From Bog-473 sp963719485 (GTDB taxonomy: Bacteria > Actinomycetota > Acidimicrobiia > Acidimicrobiales > RAAP-2), in assembly GCA_963719485.1 (NCBI GenBank), contig OY970387.1, positions 3,286,001 to 3,350,000 of the forward strand: a DNA stretch of 64,000 nt, read 5' to 3'. The position numbers and the translations under genes were made by a program. The notes beneath the pieces were generated by a model. That model searched no databases and was not told the DNA's origin. It worked only from the letters and a program-made list of their open reading frames with translations. Numbering within the stretch: the stretch's first letter is position 1; the number at the start of each line of letters is the position of its first letter. Of this stretch, positions 41,621 through 51,054 are shown piece after piece.

Positions 41621-41656
41621 GAGAAGGAGCGCCCCTACGGGGGTGCTCCTTCTCCG
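41621..41656 (+). terminator. Rho-independent-type hairpin terminator
   Basis: GGAGAAGGAGCGCCCC (41621-41636), loop TACG, GGGGTGCTCCTTCTCC (41641-41656): a 16-bp stem with a single G-T pair. It follows the secreted peptide gene; the U tract is weak (GTTGTTG). Confidence 0.85.
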
Positions 41657-41972
41657 TTGTTGAACGAGGTACTCATCACCACTCGCATCCCACTGACGGC
41701 CTTCACGGTGATGGGGTCAAACACGGTGCCCCCGTTCACCGCCGCCGCCGGGATTGCGTTACTCCCCTCGCGGATCTATGTGATAGCCGAACTCGACGAG
41801 ACGGTCGACGGCGTCCTGCCGAGGTAGCGTTCGTCCGCTGGACCATGCCGTCGGAAGCCGGGGACTTGAAGTCAGCTCTACCTCGTCGCCCACCGATGTT
41901 GTGGTCAACTTGATCGACATTCTGAGGCCGCGTCAACGCGATGGGGAGCGCATTCCTCGTAAGATTGCAGAC
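41657..41972. other. Upstream region of the Kelch/YWLVASDGG gene
   Basis: About 315 bp without a convincing gene. AAGATTGCAGACATG immediately before the next ATG offers only a weak ribosome-binding site. Confidence 0.35.
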
Positions 41973-43727
41973 ATGACTCAGGTCCGACGACGGGGACGTA
42001 AGTTCATCTCAACCCTTCTCGTGGCCGCGGCCTCGTTCGTGGTCGCCCTGCAAGCAGTCGTGGTACCGACTGCTGTGGCCTCGGGGTCTACGCCTGATGC
42101 AACCTCCCACCAAATTCTGGGCCCGTCGGGCGGGTTGACTGCATACGACGCAGCGACCCAACAGGTAGTTCTCTTCGAAGTCACGACGGATGGCCCTGAG
42201 ACCTGGACCTGGAACGGGACGACATGGAACGAAGTCGTTCCTTCCAACAGCCCACAGGTCGGCGGCAATCCATCCATGGTCTACGACGCCGCGACAGCGA
42301 CGGTGGTGCTCTTCGGTGGCGGCCTCGGACAATCGGGCGGCACCTGGACCTGGAACGGGTCGACCTGGTCCGAACAGTTCCCGCCAAAGAGCCCACCCTC
42401 CCGGCACGATGCAGCCATGGCCTATGACGCACTGACCGGCGAAGTCGTGCTTTTCGGCGGTCAGGCTTATAACGGGGCACTGTTGAATGACACCTGGACA
42501 TGGAATGGTGCGACGTGGACCCAGCAAACCCCGGGAGGTAGCCCTACTGCACGTATGGGCGCAGGTATCGCCTACGACTCGACGACCTCAAACGTCGTGC
42601 TTTTCGGAGGGTTCACGATCAATGCCCTCGTCAATGACACCTGGATATGGAACGGGTCGACCTGGACCCAGCAGGATCCGGCCACGAGCCCCTCGCCTCG
42701 GTGGACACCCGCGATGTCCGACGACCCTGCCACTGGAACTGTCGTCTTGTTCGGCGGGCAGGCACCAGCCGTGCCGTTTGTCCCAAACTCGCTTGGGGAC
42801 ACGTGGACGTGGAACGGCTCGGATTGGGTGGCGCAGAGCCCTCCCACCAGCCCACTGCCCCTGTCGACAGCAGCGATGACTTATGACGCTGCGCAAAAGA
42901 CCGTGTTCATGACGGCAGGGCCCAACTCATGGACGTGGTCGAGCTCCACGTGGAGGCTGGTCTATCCGCCCATGGGCTACTGGCTCGTGGCATCCGACGG
43001 CGGGATCTTCAGCTATGGCAACGCCCCCTTCTTCGGCTCCGCGGGAGGCACGCACCTCAACGTACCCATCGTGGGGATGGCGGCCACACCCGACGGCGGT
43101 GGCTACTGGCTCGTGGCATCCGACGGCGGGATCTTCAGCTACGGCGACGCCTCCTTTTACGGCTCCGCGGGAGGCACGCACCTCAACGCACCCATCGTGG
43201 GGATGGCGGCCACACCCGACGGCGGTGGCTACTGGCTGGTCGCATCCGACGGCGGGATCTTCAGCTACGGCGACGCCTCCTTTTACGGCTCCGCGGGAGG
43301 GATGCGCCTCAACGCACCGATCGTGGGGATGGCCGCCGCTGGAGATGGCGAAGGTTACTGGCTGGCGGCCTCGGACGGCGGTGTCTTCAGTTACGGCCCC
43401 GATTCCAACTTCGAGGGGTCCCGAGGGGGCCAACCTCTCAACGCTCCCATCGTTACCACCGCAATACCCACGGGCACATTCGACGGCTATTGGTTCGCCG
43501 CTGCCGATGGTGGCATCTTCAACTACGGCTCTGCGCCATTCGAAGGCTCCGCGGGCGGGCTTCCCCTCAATGCGCCCGTGGTCGGCATGGCGTCCGCGCC
43601 TGACGGTGCCGGGTACTGGCTCGTCGCCGCCGACGGGGGAGTCTTCAACTACGGTTCAGCCGCCTTCATGGGATCGACGGGCGCTACGCATCTGAATGAA
43701 CCGATTGTTGGTATGGCGTCGTACTGA
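41973..43727 (+). CDS. Secreted two-part repeat protein: Kelch-like repeats plus six 42-residue YWLVASDGG repeats
   Basis: 584 residues. A signal peptide follows RRRGRK (about 10-37). Residues ~45-335 hold about six Kelch-type blades (AYDAATATVVLFGGG...TWTWNGSTWSEQFPP). Residues ~336-584 hold six units with the core YW(L/F)(V/A)A(S/A)DGG(I/V)F(S/N)YG and then GSAGG...LN(A/V)P(I/V)VGMA. Each half may fold as a beta-propeller. The first three 42-residue units are almost identical in DNA (126-bp period from 42975, 43101, 43227), a sign of recent duplication. No sorting signal or membrane anchor is seen at the C-terminus. A surface-binding or carbohydrate-binding role is a guess. Confidence 0.85.
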   Translation: MTQVRRRGRKFISTLLVAAASFVVALQAVVVPTAVASGSTPDATSHQILGPSGGLTAYDAATQQVVLFEVTTDGPETWTWNGTTWNEVVPSNSPQVGGNPSMVYDAATATVVLFGGGLGQSGGTWTWNGSTWSEQFPPKSPPSRHDAAMAYDALTGEVVLFGGQAYNGALLNDTWTWNGATWTQQTPGGSPTARMGAGIAYDSTTSNVVLFGGFTINALVNDTWIWNGSTWTQQDPATSPSPRWTPAMSDDPATGTVVLFGGQAPAVPFVPNSLGDTWTWNGSDWVAQSPPTSPLPLSTAAMTYDAAQKTVFMTAGPNSWTWSSSTWRLVYPPMGYWLVASDGGIFSYGNAPFFGSAGGTHLNVPIVGMAATPDGGGYWLVASDGGIFSYGDASFYGSAGGTHLNAPIVGMAATPDGGGYWLVASDGGIFSYGDASFYGSAGGMRLNAPIVGMAAAGDGEGYWLAASDGGVFSYGPDSNFEGSRGGQPLNAPIVTTAIPTGTFDGYWFAAADGGIFNYGSAPFEGSAGGLPLNAPVVGMASAPDGAGYWLVAADGGVFNYGSAAFMGSTGATHLNEPIVGMASY

Positions 43728-43865
43728 CGGTGGGCATTGCGTGGACCGATATGGAGTGCCACCTAAGAGTGCCGACGAACCTCGCTATCCGTGGTCAGCG
43801 TGGACGTTCCACAAATGTTCAAACGGCGCCGCTTCGTGTGGATGTCCACGTGGAGATCGCTCGAC

Positions 43866-44300
43866 CTACTCGCCATCAAGAGGAATGACGGCTTGGCTCA
43901 CAACCCCCCGGGCGATGAGTTTTCCGCACTCGTCCCTACAGGTCACATCCACTTGGCCCATCCTTCGGCCACGGTGGATCACCGAACCTTCGATTCGAAC
44001 GGATCCTCGGCTGACAGGACGGAAGTAGGAGACGTTGAGACTCGTCGTCGTGAACGATTCCGAATCCTCCAGGGTGGTCATGAAGGCAAGCGCCCCGAGG
44101 AAATCAATGAGTGTCGCCAGGTAGCCACCGAAGACCACCTCTCGCTCGTTGAGGGTCTCTGGGTCAACCTTCCAGTCCACCCATACCCGGCCCTGCTCCC
44201 AGCCCGCGATTGCCGGAAGTCGCAGCGTCGCCGCCATTGGCGGACGAGTCCAGGTTCCCTTCACGATGCCGTCCAGGACCTCATTCCAACGTGCAGGCAT
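43866..44300 (-). CDS. PaaI-family hotdog-fold thioesterase
   Basis: 144 residues. WEQGRVWVDWKVDPETLNEREVVFGGYLATLIDFLGALAFMTTLEDSESFTTTSLNVSYFRPVSRG matches the 4HBT/PaaI pattern, with the F-G-G-Y-L-A-T-L-I-D helix start in place of the usual HGG. It hydrolyses acyl- or aryl-CoA thioesters; substrate unknown. Confidence 0.85.
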   Translation of the reverse strand: MPARWNEVLDGIVKGTWTRPPMAATLRLPAIAGWEQGRVWVDWKVDPETLNEREVVFGGYLATLIDFLGALAFMTTLEDSESFTTTSLNVSYFRPVSRGSVRIEGSVIHRGRRMGQVDVTCRDECGKLIARGVVSQAVIPLDGE

Positions 44301-44554
44301 ATCCCCTCTGCTCTCGGATCTGCTTCGTCAACCATGAGCGGGCATTCGCTGTCGTGATTAGACCCTGACAGTTCATCTCTCGTCCAATCATTCATGGCAC
44401 GGCGCCAACTGGAGTTCTGGTCATGTGCTCGGCACGGCCAGGAATGGCTGCCATTCGGCTCGGCAAGGGGAGGGTGAGGATTTGGCGAGGACCTGTCGTT
44501 CCGAGAAGCAGTCGCGGCGCTGATCTCGTCATCGAGATGGGCGGCGATCTCCGA

Positions 44555-46270
44555 TCATTCCGCAACGTCGTCCCCCAGATGCCCAGAGATGACCCTCCCG
44601 ACGGCCGATATAGCGGAAGCATTGCCGGTTACCGCCTGAACGAAAAGCTCTCGGCCGAGCGTGTAGAGCGACGCGTCAGTGGAAGCGGTCACCGTTGCCT
44701 GTCGAGGAACGTCACGAATCAGTGCTATCTCACCGAAACCTTCACCTCGCGACACCATTTGGAGGAACTGGCTCTCGCGCGACACGGCGAGCTTGCCTTC
44801 GGCAATGGCGTAGTAGCAGTCGCCGCGTTCGCCCTCTTTGATCACGACAGTTCCTTGCGACACCTTGAGTGCCTCGAGGTCCCGCGCGATTCCCTCGAGC
44901 GACGGAGCGGGAAGAGCGGCAAAAATGGGAATTGAGCGTAACAATTGGATCTCGACCTGCGGCACGGTCGCAGAGACGTCGACCTTCTGGATCCGGCGCC
45001 ACAACCCGGCCATGAGCAACAGGGCGACGACGGCGGGGGCAAAGAGTGCTGCCTTGAGACCCCCGATTGCGGTCGCGACGCGCACCAGAACAGCTCCCAG
45101 GGCCAGGCCGAAGTCCATGAGGGCTTCCAGGATCGAGAAGGATCCGGCGAGAGCGTCGGAAGGAGCGGACCGTTGCAGGAGAGTCCGACCGGTGACGTCG
45201 AAGACGGCACCAGCGAGGCCCACAGTGCCTATGAGAAGGATCACGGGAGCCACGCGGGGGATCGCACCGATCAAAGCGAGTGCCACCACTGCGATCGAGA
45301 GGGCAACGGTGAGCGTATTGGCCAGATGTTGTCGACCCACCAGAAAGGCAGTGACGAAGCCGGCGAGCAATGCTCCTCCGCCGAGTGCGGCGTTCAGGAA
45401 TCCCGGGCCACCCGGGCCCATGTGCAGATAATCAACGGCAAGAATGACGCAGAGCAAGTCAAGGGCACCGATGAGCACGAAATAGAACGTGTGCAATGCA
45501 AGGAGGACCCTGATCTGGGGGTTGCGTACGGTCACCATCAGGTTTGACCCTGCGCCCGTTCTGATGGAAGCGAAGGCTTGGCCGATCCCTGTCTTCAGAT
45601 CGTCAGCAGACTCGTCGGCCTCTCCATCGTTCTTGGCGTTCACCGGCACGACGTCGGACGAGATGGCAGCAGCGGGCCCCTGCACACGCACCACCAGGAA
45701 TGTGGAGATGACCGTCATACCCGCCATGGCCGCTACCGCGAGCCCTGGCCCTCGCCACCCAAGGAGGATTCCGGCCACTGCTGGGCCGACCAGAGCGGCG
45801 GCCGCATCTGTCCAGCCGGTCATCACGTTGGCCGCCGTCAGCTCTTCGGGCGTCCGAACGATCGCGGGCAGGAGGGCGGCCTGTGGCGGTCGTGTCACCG
45901 TGAAGCTCAGCGAAGTGAGCGGTGCCAGGACAAACACCGCTACCGGCGCACCGAAACTGATGGCGATGGCCACCGCTCCCATCGAAAACGTCTGCAGTCC
46001 GTAGCCGACGGACAACACACGGCTCGGACGTCGGCGATCGGCAAGAGCGCCCAGGAACGGGGCGAGGGCGATGCAAGGAATGAGTTGGAGCAGGACCATC
46101 ACCATGCTCGCGGTCGATCCGCCGTGACCGTAGGCGAAGACCAACAGCGTTATCCAGACTCCAAATTCAGCGGCACCGAACAGCGCGTAGGCGGACCCGA
46201 CTCTGCGCAGCACAGGGTTTTCGAACGCCGCCCGAAACACCGACAAGACGGTACGAAACCGCAGGAACAT
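44555..46270 (-). CDS. MFS transporter fused to a C-terminal cyclic-nucleotide-binding domain
   Basis: 571 residues. Twelve membrane segments in residues 10-405 with the MFS loop LAPFLGALADRRRPSRVL between segments 2 and 3, and a middle loop of about 40 acidic residues. Residues ~435-560 form a CNB domain: LRSIPIFAALPAPSLEGIARDLEALKVSQGTVVIKEGERGDCYYAIAEGKLAVSRES and the phosphate-binding cassette GEGFGEIALIRDVPRQATVTA, where GEIAL-x6-RQATV fits a cNMP-binding loop with Arg-Gln in place of Arg-Thr/Ser. Transport would be gated by cAMP or cGMP, or the domain has become structural. Cargo unknown. Confidence 0.88.
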   Translation of the reverse strand: MFLRFRTVLSVFRAAFENPVLRRVGSAYALFGAAEFGVWITLLVFAYGHGGSTASMVMVLLQLIPCIALAPFLGALADRRRPSRVLSVGYGLQTFSMGAVAIAISFGAPVAVFVLAPLTSLSFTVTRPPQAALLPAIVRTPEELTAANVMTGWTDAAAALVGPAVAGILLGWRGPGLAVAAMAGMTVISTFLVVRVQGPAAAISSDVVPVNAKNDGEADESADDLKTGIGQAFASIRTGAGSNLMVTVRNPQIRVLLALHTFYFVLIGALDLLCVILAVDYLHMGPGGPGFLNAALGGGALLAGFVTAFLVGRQHLANTLTVALSIAVVALALIGAIPRVAPVILLIGTVGLAGAVFDVTGRTLLQRSAPSDALAGSFSILEALMDFGLALGAVLVRVATAIGGLKAALFAPAVVALLLMAGLWRRIQKVDVSATVPQVEIQLLRSIPIFAALPAPSLEGIARDLEALKVSQGTVVIKEGERGDCYYAIAEGKLAVSRESQFLQMVSRGEGFGEIALIRDVPRQATVTASTDASLYTLGRELFVQAVTGNASAISAVGRVISGHLGDDVAE

Positions 46271-46472
46271 CGAGCACTCCTGACTTCAGGATGCAGCGGG
46301 CCGAATGCGCCTCCCCGGGCGACACCGCGGTCTCCGTGCGAACAGTACTCAAGAAATGGCCGGTGAGCGCTCGCTGTTCACGCAGCGACCCCGCAACGAA
46401 GACAATCCTGGAAGCCCACCTCGGACCTGTCGGCCGACGTCGACGATGCTGGGAAGTCGCCTGCGATGATCC

Positions 46473-47039
46473 TCAGCCTCTGCGACCGATGAACGCGAGG
46501 AGTTGCGTCTGTGGTCCCGCACCGGCGGGCACGAGGATGTCCTCGCCGAACACCCCACTGGCTCGCACCATGTCGGCCTCATCCCGCAGGATGCTGTGGG
46601 CGGCGTCCACCAGTTCGGGATCGAGGGTGGCGTCCTGGCCCGTGGCGGTTGCCAGGTCCCATCCGTGAACCAGGACGTCAATGAAACGGTGGCCGGCGTA
46701 CACCGAGCCGGGAACAGGTCCGTAGGAGACGGCACAGGGCGCGTCGAGCGCTCCGGGTGTCTCGAAGGTCGCAGCCGCCGCCTTGGCCGAAGCGTCATAT
46801 GCGGCCAAGGCGTCTTTCCCGAGCACGTCTCCGTCGAGGCGGTCAGCGACCTCCTCGATCGTCTGACCCGAGCCCAGCGCGGCCGCCCACAGGTTGCCCG
46901 TCACCAGATGATTCAGGAGGGTTTGGACGTCCCAACCGTCACAGGGGGTCGCGTCGACCCATTGGCCACGATCAGTACGAGCCACGACGGAGCGGGTGTC
47001 GTCGAGGGCTCTTCGGTGCAGCTGGGCGATGTCCGCCAT
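46473..47039 (-). CDS. TIGR03086-family (mycothiol-dependent/DinB-like) metal-binding protein
   Basis: 188 residues. RALDDTRSVVARTDRGQWVDATPCDGWDVQTLLNHLVTGNLWAAALG at the N-terminus and YAGHRFIDVLVHGWDLATATGQD later supply the usual three His ligands of the mycothiol maleylpyruvate isomerase N domain. These four-helix proteins bind zinc and often act as thiol-dependent enzymes; the exact substrate is unknown. Confidence 0.88.
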   Translation of the reverse strand: MADIAQLHRRALDDTRSVVARTDRGQWVDATPCDGWDVQTLLNHLVTGNLWAAALGSGQTIEEVADRLDGDVLGKDALAAYDASAKAAAATFETPGALDAPCAVSYGPVPGSVYAGHRFIDVLVHGWDLATATGQDATLDPELVDAAHSILRDEADMVRASGVFGEDILVPAGAGPQTQLLAFIGRRG

Positions 47040-47097
47040 GGCGCACTCTCCATGTTCCTGGTCGAGAACTGACGTCGGCCGCTCGGCCGTTCATCGG

Positions 47098-47688
47098 TCA
47101 TTCGAAGTCGGGATTGCCGAGGTCGTAGAAAGTCATATCACCGTCGATGAGCCGCACGAACTGCTCGTACACGGGGCTCCGCGCCATGGTCTGCTCGTTC
47201 TTTCGTGCCTCTTGTTCGGAAGTGAAATAAGCGGCCTGCGTGAAACCGCCGTCACCATGCCAGGCCACGGTCGCCCCGATGAGGTCTGGACGGACTTTGC
47301 GCAAGTCACCTTCCATCTCCGTCATCTGACCGCGCATCTGCTTCTGATCCTTGGCCCGGCCCTGCATGATCTGCACGAAGCCTGCCTTGTCGGACCCCCC
47401 GTCGAGGAGGCTGTCGACCTCAGAGCAGTCGTGGAACGTGACGTCGCCGTCGAAAGCCTTCGATGTCTCTTCCATCCACGCGCCTTGCTCCGGTAAGTCG
47501 TTGTCCACTTTCGCGGCCTCCTCCGACTTGAAGCGCGCCAACGTGATCATGTAACCCTCTGCCGTCACGCCTGAAGTGAACCCCAAGAATCCGGTTGTCT
47601 TCGGCCTGATCTCCCGGCGCCACGTCGCGACACCACGCGACCACCGGTCCGCGTCGCGAAGCTGTACCTGAAACACCTGGATGAACAT
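47098..47688 (-). CDS. Tandem dimeric alpha-beta-barrel (ABM-like) protein
   Basis: 196 residues with two ferredoxin-like repeats: MFIQVFQVQLRDADRW...GYMITLARFKSEEAAKVDNDLPEQGAWMEETSKAFDGDVTFHDC and GFVQIMQGRAKDQKQMRGQM...GGFTQAAYFTSEQEARKNEQT. Such domains are monooxygenase-like or heme/aromatic-binding. I choose ATG 47688 because GGGGAGGG lies 6 bp upstream; ATG 47694 is two codons earlier. It diverges from the mismatch glycosylase gene. Confidence 0.75.
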   Translation of the reverse strand: MFIQVFQVQLRDADRWSRGVATWRREIRPKTTGFLGFTSGVTAEGYMITLARFKSEEAAKVDNDLPEQGAWMEETSKAFDGDVTFHDCSEVDSLLDGGSDKAGFVQIMQGRAKDQKQMRGQMTEMEGDLRKVRPDLIGATVAWHGDGGFTQAAYFTSEQEARKNEQTMARSPVYEQFVRLIDGDMTFYDLGNPDFE

Positions 47689-47875
47689 GGTCATCCCTCC
47701 CCGGCCGCCCTCGTCGAAGCCACCCAAGAGAACGGTAACTCCGTGCCGTCACAGATACAACGGGATCATGAGGTGCCGAAGCTTGGAATGGGCTGAGCGG
47801 TTCTGTCGTTCCCAACGTGAGGCCAATCGGGAAGATCTCTGCCCGGCAGCACTCCGAAGCGTATGTTCTCGCTCC

Positions 47876-48388
47876 ATGGTGCAGGCAGTCGCTGATCTGG
47901 TCGGTCCGGATCTGCGCGTGCTCTTCTGCGGGATCAATCCCGGGAAGCTCTCGGGTGATCTCGGCCTCCATTTTGCCCGAGCGGGTAACCGATTCTGGAA
48001 GTTGCTCTGTGCTGCTGGATTCACGGAGTCCGTTCTCCCGCCCGCCGAGCAGCACACGCTTCCCGCTCTCGGCATCGGCATCACGAATCTCGTGGCGCGG
48101 CCGACAACCACCGCCAGTGAACTCACTGTCGCCGAACTGCGTAAAGGGGCTAAGCAACTCGAGGCCAAAGTGGGGATTCTGCGGCCTCGCTGCGTCGCCG
48201 TGCTGGGGCTGCAGGCATACCGGACGGCGTTTCGACGACCGGAGGCCGTCATCGGCCGCCAGCCCGAGATCCTGGGCGGTGCCGTTCTTTGGCTTCTACC
48301 AAACCCGAGCGGTCTCCAGGCCCACTATCAGCTGCCCGAAATGAAGGAGATGTTTAGTTCGCTCTTCGACGCCACTCAGGCCGGCTGA
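47876..48388 (+). CDS. mug: G/U mismatch-specific uracil-DNA glycosylase (Mug-like)
   Basis: 170 residues. The catalytic loop CGINPG (with the Mug-type Asn) at about 19-24 and the DNA-intercalating segment LLPNPSGLQAHYQLPEM near 145-160, with AGNRFWKLLCAAGF between, match the MUG/TDG family. It removes U or T opposite G and alkylated cytosines. ATG 47876 gives the usual family N-terminus (VADLVGPDLRVLFCGINPG); the longer in-frame extension to 47681 is rejected. Confidence 0.9.
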   Translation: MVQAVADLVGPDLRVLFCGINPGKLSGDLGLHFARAGNRFWKLLCAAGFTESVLPPAEQHTLPALGIGITNLVARPTTTASELTVAELRKGAKQLEAKVGILRPRCVAVLGLQAYRTAFRRPEAVIGRQPEILGGAVLWLLPNPSGLQAHYQLPEMKEMFSSLFDATQAG

Positions 48389-48558
48389 CGGAATCAACTC
48401 CTTCTCTTGGCCGAAGACGATGTTCATCGATCACAGCGGCCCAGGGTCGCCCCCGCATGTCGGATCAGCGATGCGTCTCTGGCCCGCTCCTTCAAGTTCA
48501 CAGAGGATCGATCGGCATCGCTGGCTAGCCTGAAGAAGCCAGAGAGAAGGGTTGGACT

Positions 48559-49095
48559 ATGCCTGGACCGAACTGGGCCGAGGAGGTCACAGCGATCGCC
48601 ACCGCCGTCGGTGCCCTTGGGCTGCTTGGCGCACTCGGCGCAGCCGTGTTCGCCGGTCAACAGGTCAAGGAAGCGAGAAAGGCACGGGAATCCCAGATTG
48701 CGGCTGACTTCTTCCGCCGATGGAACGAGGATGCACTCGTGGAGACGCGCCAACTCGTAGCCACGTTCGCAACGAGAGAGGAGTTGAGCGAGGCGTTCCA
48801 GGGCTTCATTGCATCGAATGCGGATGAGGCTTACATCTTGTACCGGGAACTCGATTACTTCGAGCAGCTGGCGGCGCTCGAACACGTGGGCGCGTTTGAC
48901 TTCGAACTGATCCGGCTGCTGCTCGGACGAACCTTGATCGACCGCTGGGAACTGTGGAAGCCGTCCATAAATGCCATGAGCGGATCGGGTGGTTACCCGA
49001 TGTTCGAAGCACTTGTCGCCAAAATGGAGATCGCCCTCGGCTCCACCGGGGCCGGCACTCGAACGGACGCTTCGTTGTCGTCAAGACCCCGCTAG
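48559..49095 (+). CDS. Membrane-anchored helical protein, DUF4760-like
   Basis: 178 residues. One N-terminal membrane segment (ATAVGALGLLGALGAAVFAGQQV, 14-36) is followed by a helical cytoplasmic region QVKEARKARESQIAADFFRRWNEDALVETRQLV and FLASN...ILYRELDYFEQLAALEHVGAFDFELIRLLLG. This resembles DUF4760 and related proteins of unknown function. GGTTGG-type upstream sequence is a weak ribosome-binding site. Confidence 0.75.
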   Translation: MPGPNWAEEVTAIATAVGALGLLGALGAAVFAGQQVKEARKARESQIAADFFRRWNEDALVETRQLVATFATREELSEAFQGFIASNADEAYILYRELDYFEQLAALEHVGAFDFELIRLLLGRTLIDRWELWKPSINAMSGSGGYPMFEALVAKMEIALGSTGAGTRTDASLSSRPR

Positions 49096-49244
49096 TCCAT
49101 CGGTCGCGTCGATCTCAAGACGGGCCTGCCCCAATCCGCGGGAGCGGTGGCGTTCACGCGCTCGATCATCTGTGAGATTGCGGATTCACCCCGGTCAGCG
49201 CCTACTCCACATCACCGTAGAAACCCGTGTCAGCTCTGGACGTT

Positions 49245-49475
49245 TCAGGCCGCTTGGGGAACAGACTCTGTCTCATCCGCCACGAACTCACTCGCAACCC
49301 AACCGCGGCGGGGGATCGCTGCCTCCTTACGACGACGGTGGTCCGCGTGTGACATCAGGATGAGCGGCAAGACGGCGAGCGCGACAGCCAGGACCATGAG
49401 GGGAATGCTGAGCATGAAGAGTGCCATTGATTTCGTGGGAACCGTAGGGGGTGGTTCCTCCTCCTGATAGCCCAT
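49245..49475 (-). CDS. Small single-span membrane protein
   Basis: 76 residues from ATG 49475. A short proline/glutamate-rich N-terminus (GYQEEEPPPTVPTKS), one long hydrophobic segment (about 17-40: MALFMLSIPLMVLAVALAVLPLILM), then a basic HADHRRRKEAAIPRRG tail. No family recognised. The upstream gene-free stretch (49476-49751) shows nothing I can name. Confidence 0.5.
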   Translation of the reverse strand: MGYQEEEPPPTVPTKSMALFMLSIPLMVLAVALAVLPLILMSHADHRRRKEAAIPRRGWVASEFVADETESVPQAA

Positions 49476-49751
49476 GGTGAGGGGTGGAGGTACAACCAAC
49501 GTCAAAAGTTCTTGAGCGGTTCCTGAGCATCGCATGACAGCTTCGTGAACGATGCAGGCTCGTGCAGCTCGTTGCTGTGAAGTCTGTGAATTCTGGGACC
49601 GGGGTAAGAGCCGACGCCTTGGAGATGGAATCCTCGTCGTGACAGGGCCGGTTCGCGGGTAACTCGCTCTCTTCAAAGGGTAGATCTCTTCTGCGCCGGC
49701 TCACAGACTTGTGATCAACTGCACGTGTGCGCTGACCGCCGCCCACGTCGA

Positions 49752-50839
49752 TCAGCGGAGCAACCGCCGAACCTCGTCCATCGTGCCCAAGTCGTCCATC
49801 GCGGCGCTGGCGCGCTGGAGTCCCGAGCCGGCGATCTCCTCCGCCTGCAGACCCCCGGCGGCCCGGGTGAAGGCGGCGGCCACAAAGGGGTAGGCCACCA
49901 GGAGGCGGTAGCGGCGCCAGCTCTCGGCGCGATCGAGCAAAGGTCCTCCGTGGGGGGGAGCTCGTCGAGGTAGAGGTCCAGGAGGTTGCGCTCCTCGGCC
50001 CGCCGCCGCTCGGTGGGCAGGCTCACCGTGAGGAAGTAAGCGAGATCGCGCAGTCCGAGGCCGCGTCGCAGCACCTGCCAGTCCACGAAGCCCGGCACGT
50101 CGCCGTCGAAGTAGACGTTGCCGAAGTGGGGGTCCCCGTGCAGAAGCGTGAAGCCGTCGTGGGGCAGCCGAGCCTCGAACTGGCGCTGACACTCGATGAG
50201 CAACCCCGAGTCGGGTGGGAGGAGATCGGGGTCAGTGCGCCGCAACCGCCCGACCACCAGACGCAGGAGCCGGGCCGTCAACGGTGCTGCCGGGTCTGTG
50301 GCGTTGGTCACCACCCACGACAACGCGCCGGACTCAGTGGGGGCCGCATAGGTGCCGTGGAGCGTTGCCAGCGCGCGCACCACCGCCTCCGACTGCGCCG
50401 GGGATGGAGCGCCACGGACGTCGGCGAACCGGCAGCCCCGGGCACCCAGGTCCTCGAGCACCAGGGCGAAGCGGCCGGTGCGCCCGTCGTAGCGCGCGGC
50501 GTGAGCATACGGAGCGGCGATGGGCAGCGTCGGCGCCAGGCGCTCGTAGAACGACACCTCGGTGGGCCCGAGGCGCGCCAGGCCGACAAAGAGCCGGACG
50601 GCAGCGGGCCGAGGGGCCAGTTTGACGAACACGGACGGTGGCGTGCCGTCGCCTTCGACCGCGAGACGCGCCCGTGCCGTGGTGCCGGCCGTCTCGGCGA
50701 GGCGTTCGACGCGCCGGACCCGGCGGCCCAGCAGCTCGCCGACGACAGGCGCGGTGAGGTCGTCGAGTGCGCCGGGGAGTCCGTCCCGGCGGTCGAGGCG
50801 GTCGTGGGCCAACCGGCCCAGTTCCTTGCCGATGCCCAT
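49752..50839 (-). pseudogene. APH-fold phosphotransferase interrupted at a G7 homopolymer
   Basis: About 360 residues if restored. N-terminal lobe with VFVKLAPRPAAVRLF and catalytic loop LLHGDPHFGNVYFDGDVPGFVDWQVLRRGLGLRDLAYFL (HGDxHxxN and the metal-binding D in VDW), as in aminoglycoside/choline-kinase-like and acyl-CoA-dehydrogenase-associated APH proteins. At the run of seven G (49952-49958) the frame shifts: upstream it reads ...LYLDELPPT, while the natural continuation ...HGGPLLDRAESWRRYRLLVAYPFVAAAF...MDEVRRLLR is in another frame and stops at 49752. Eight G would restore it, so a sequencing error is as likely as decay. ATG 50839 has GGAGG upstream. Confidence 0.8.
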
Positions 50840-51054
50840 CAGTCGGGCCTCCAGGGTCCCGAAAGCAGCCGCCCGTTCGTGATGCGCACGGACGGCATCT
50901 TGCCCCACGCCGGCCCGGCGGCACGGGCGCGCCTCAGGTCAGAGCGAGTGGTCCCTGGGGGAGCGGCTGAACTGGCCACCCGAGAGCGAGGCCTTGACGC
51001 CGCCGGAACCCTGGACCGGCGCCTCCCGGTGGACCGGAGAGGATCGCGGCCAAC

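Noticed and set aside
42975..43352. Tandem 126-bp repeats as a possible CRISPR or satellite
   Set aside because: They are in frame within a coding gene, contiguous without spacers, and encode 42-residue units.
24612..49700. Phage defence island
   Set aside because: Despite the mobile setting I saw no restriction-modification, CBASS, Abi, toxin-antitoxin or CRISPR-Cas genes; cargo is regulators, cavity proteins, methyltransferases and membrane proteins.
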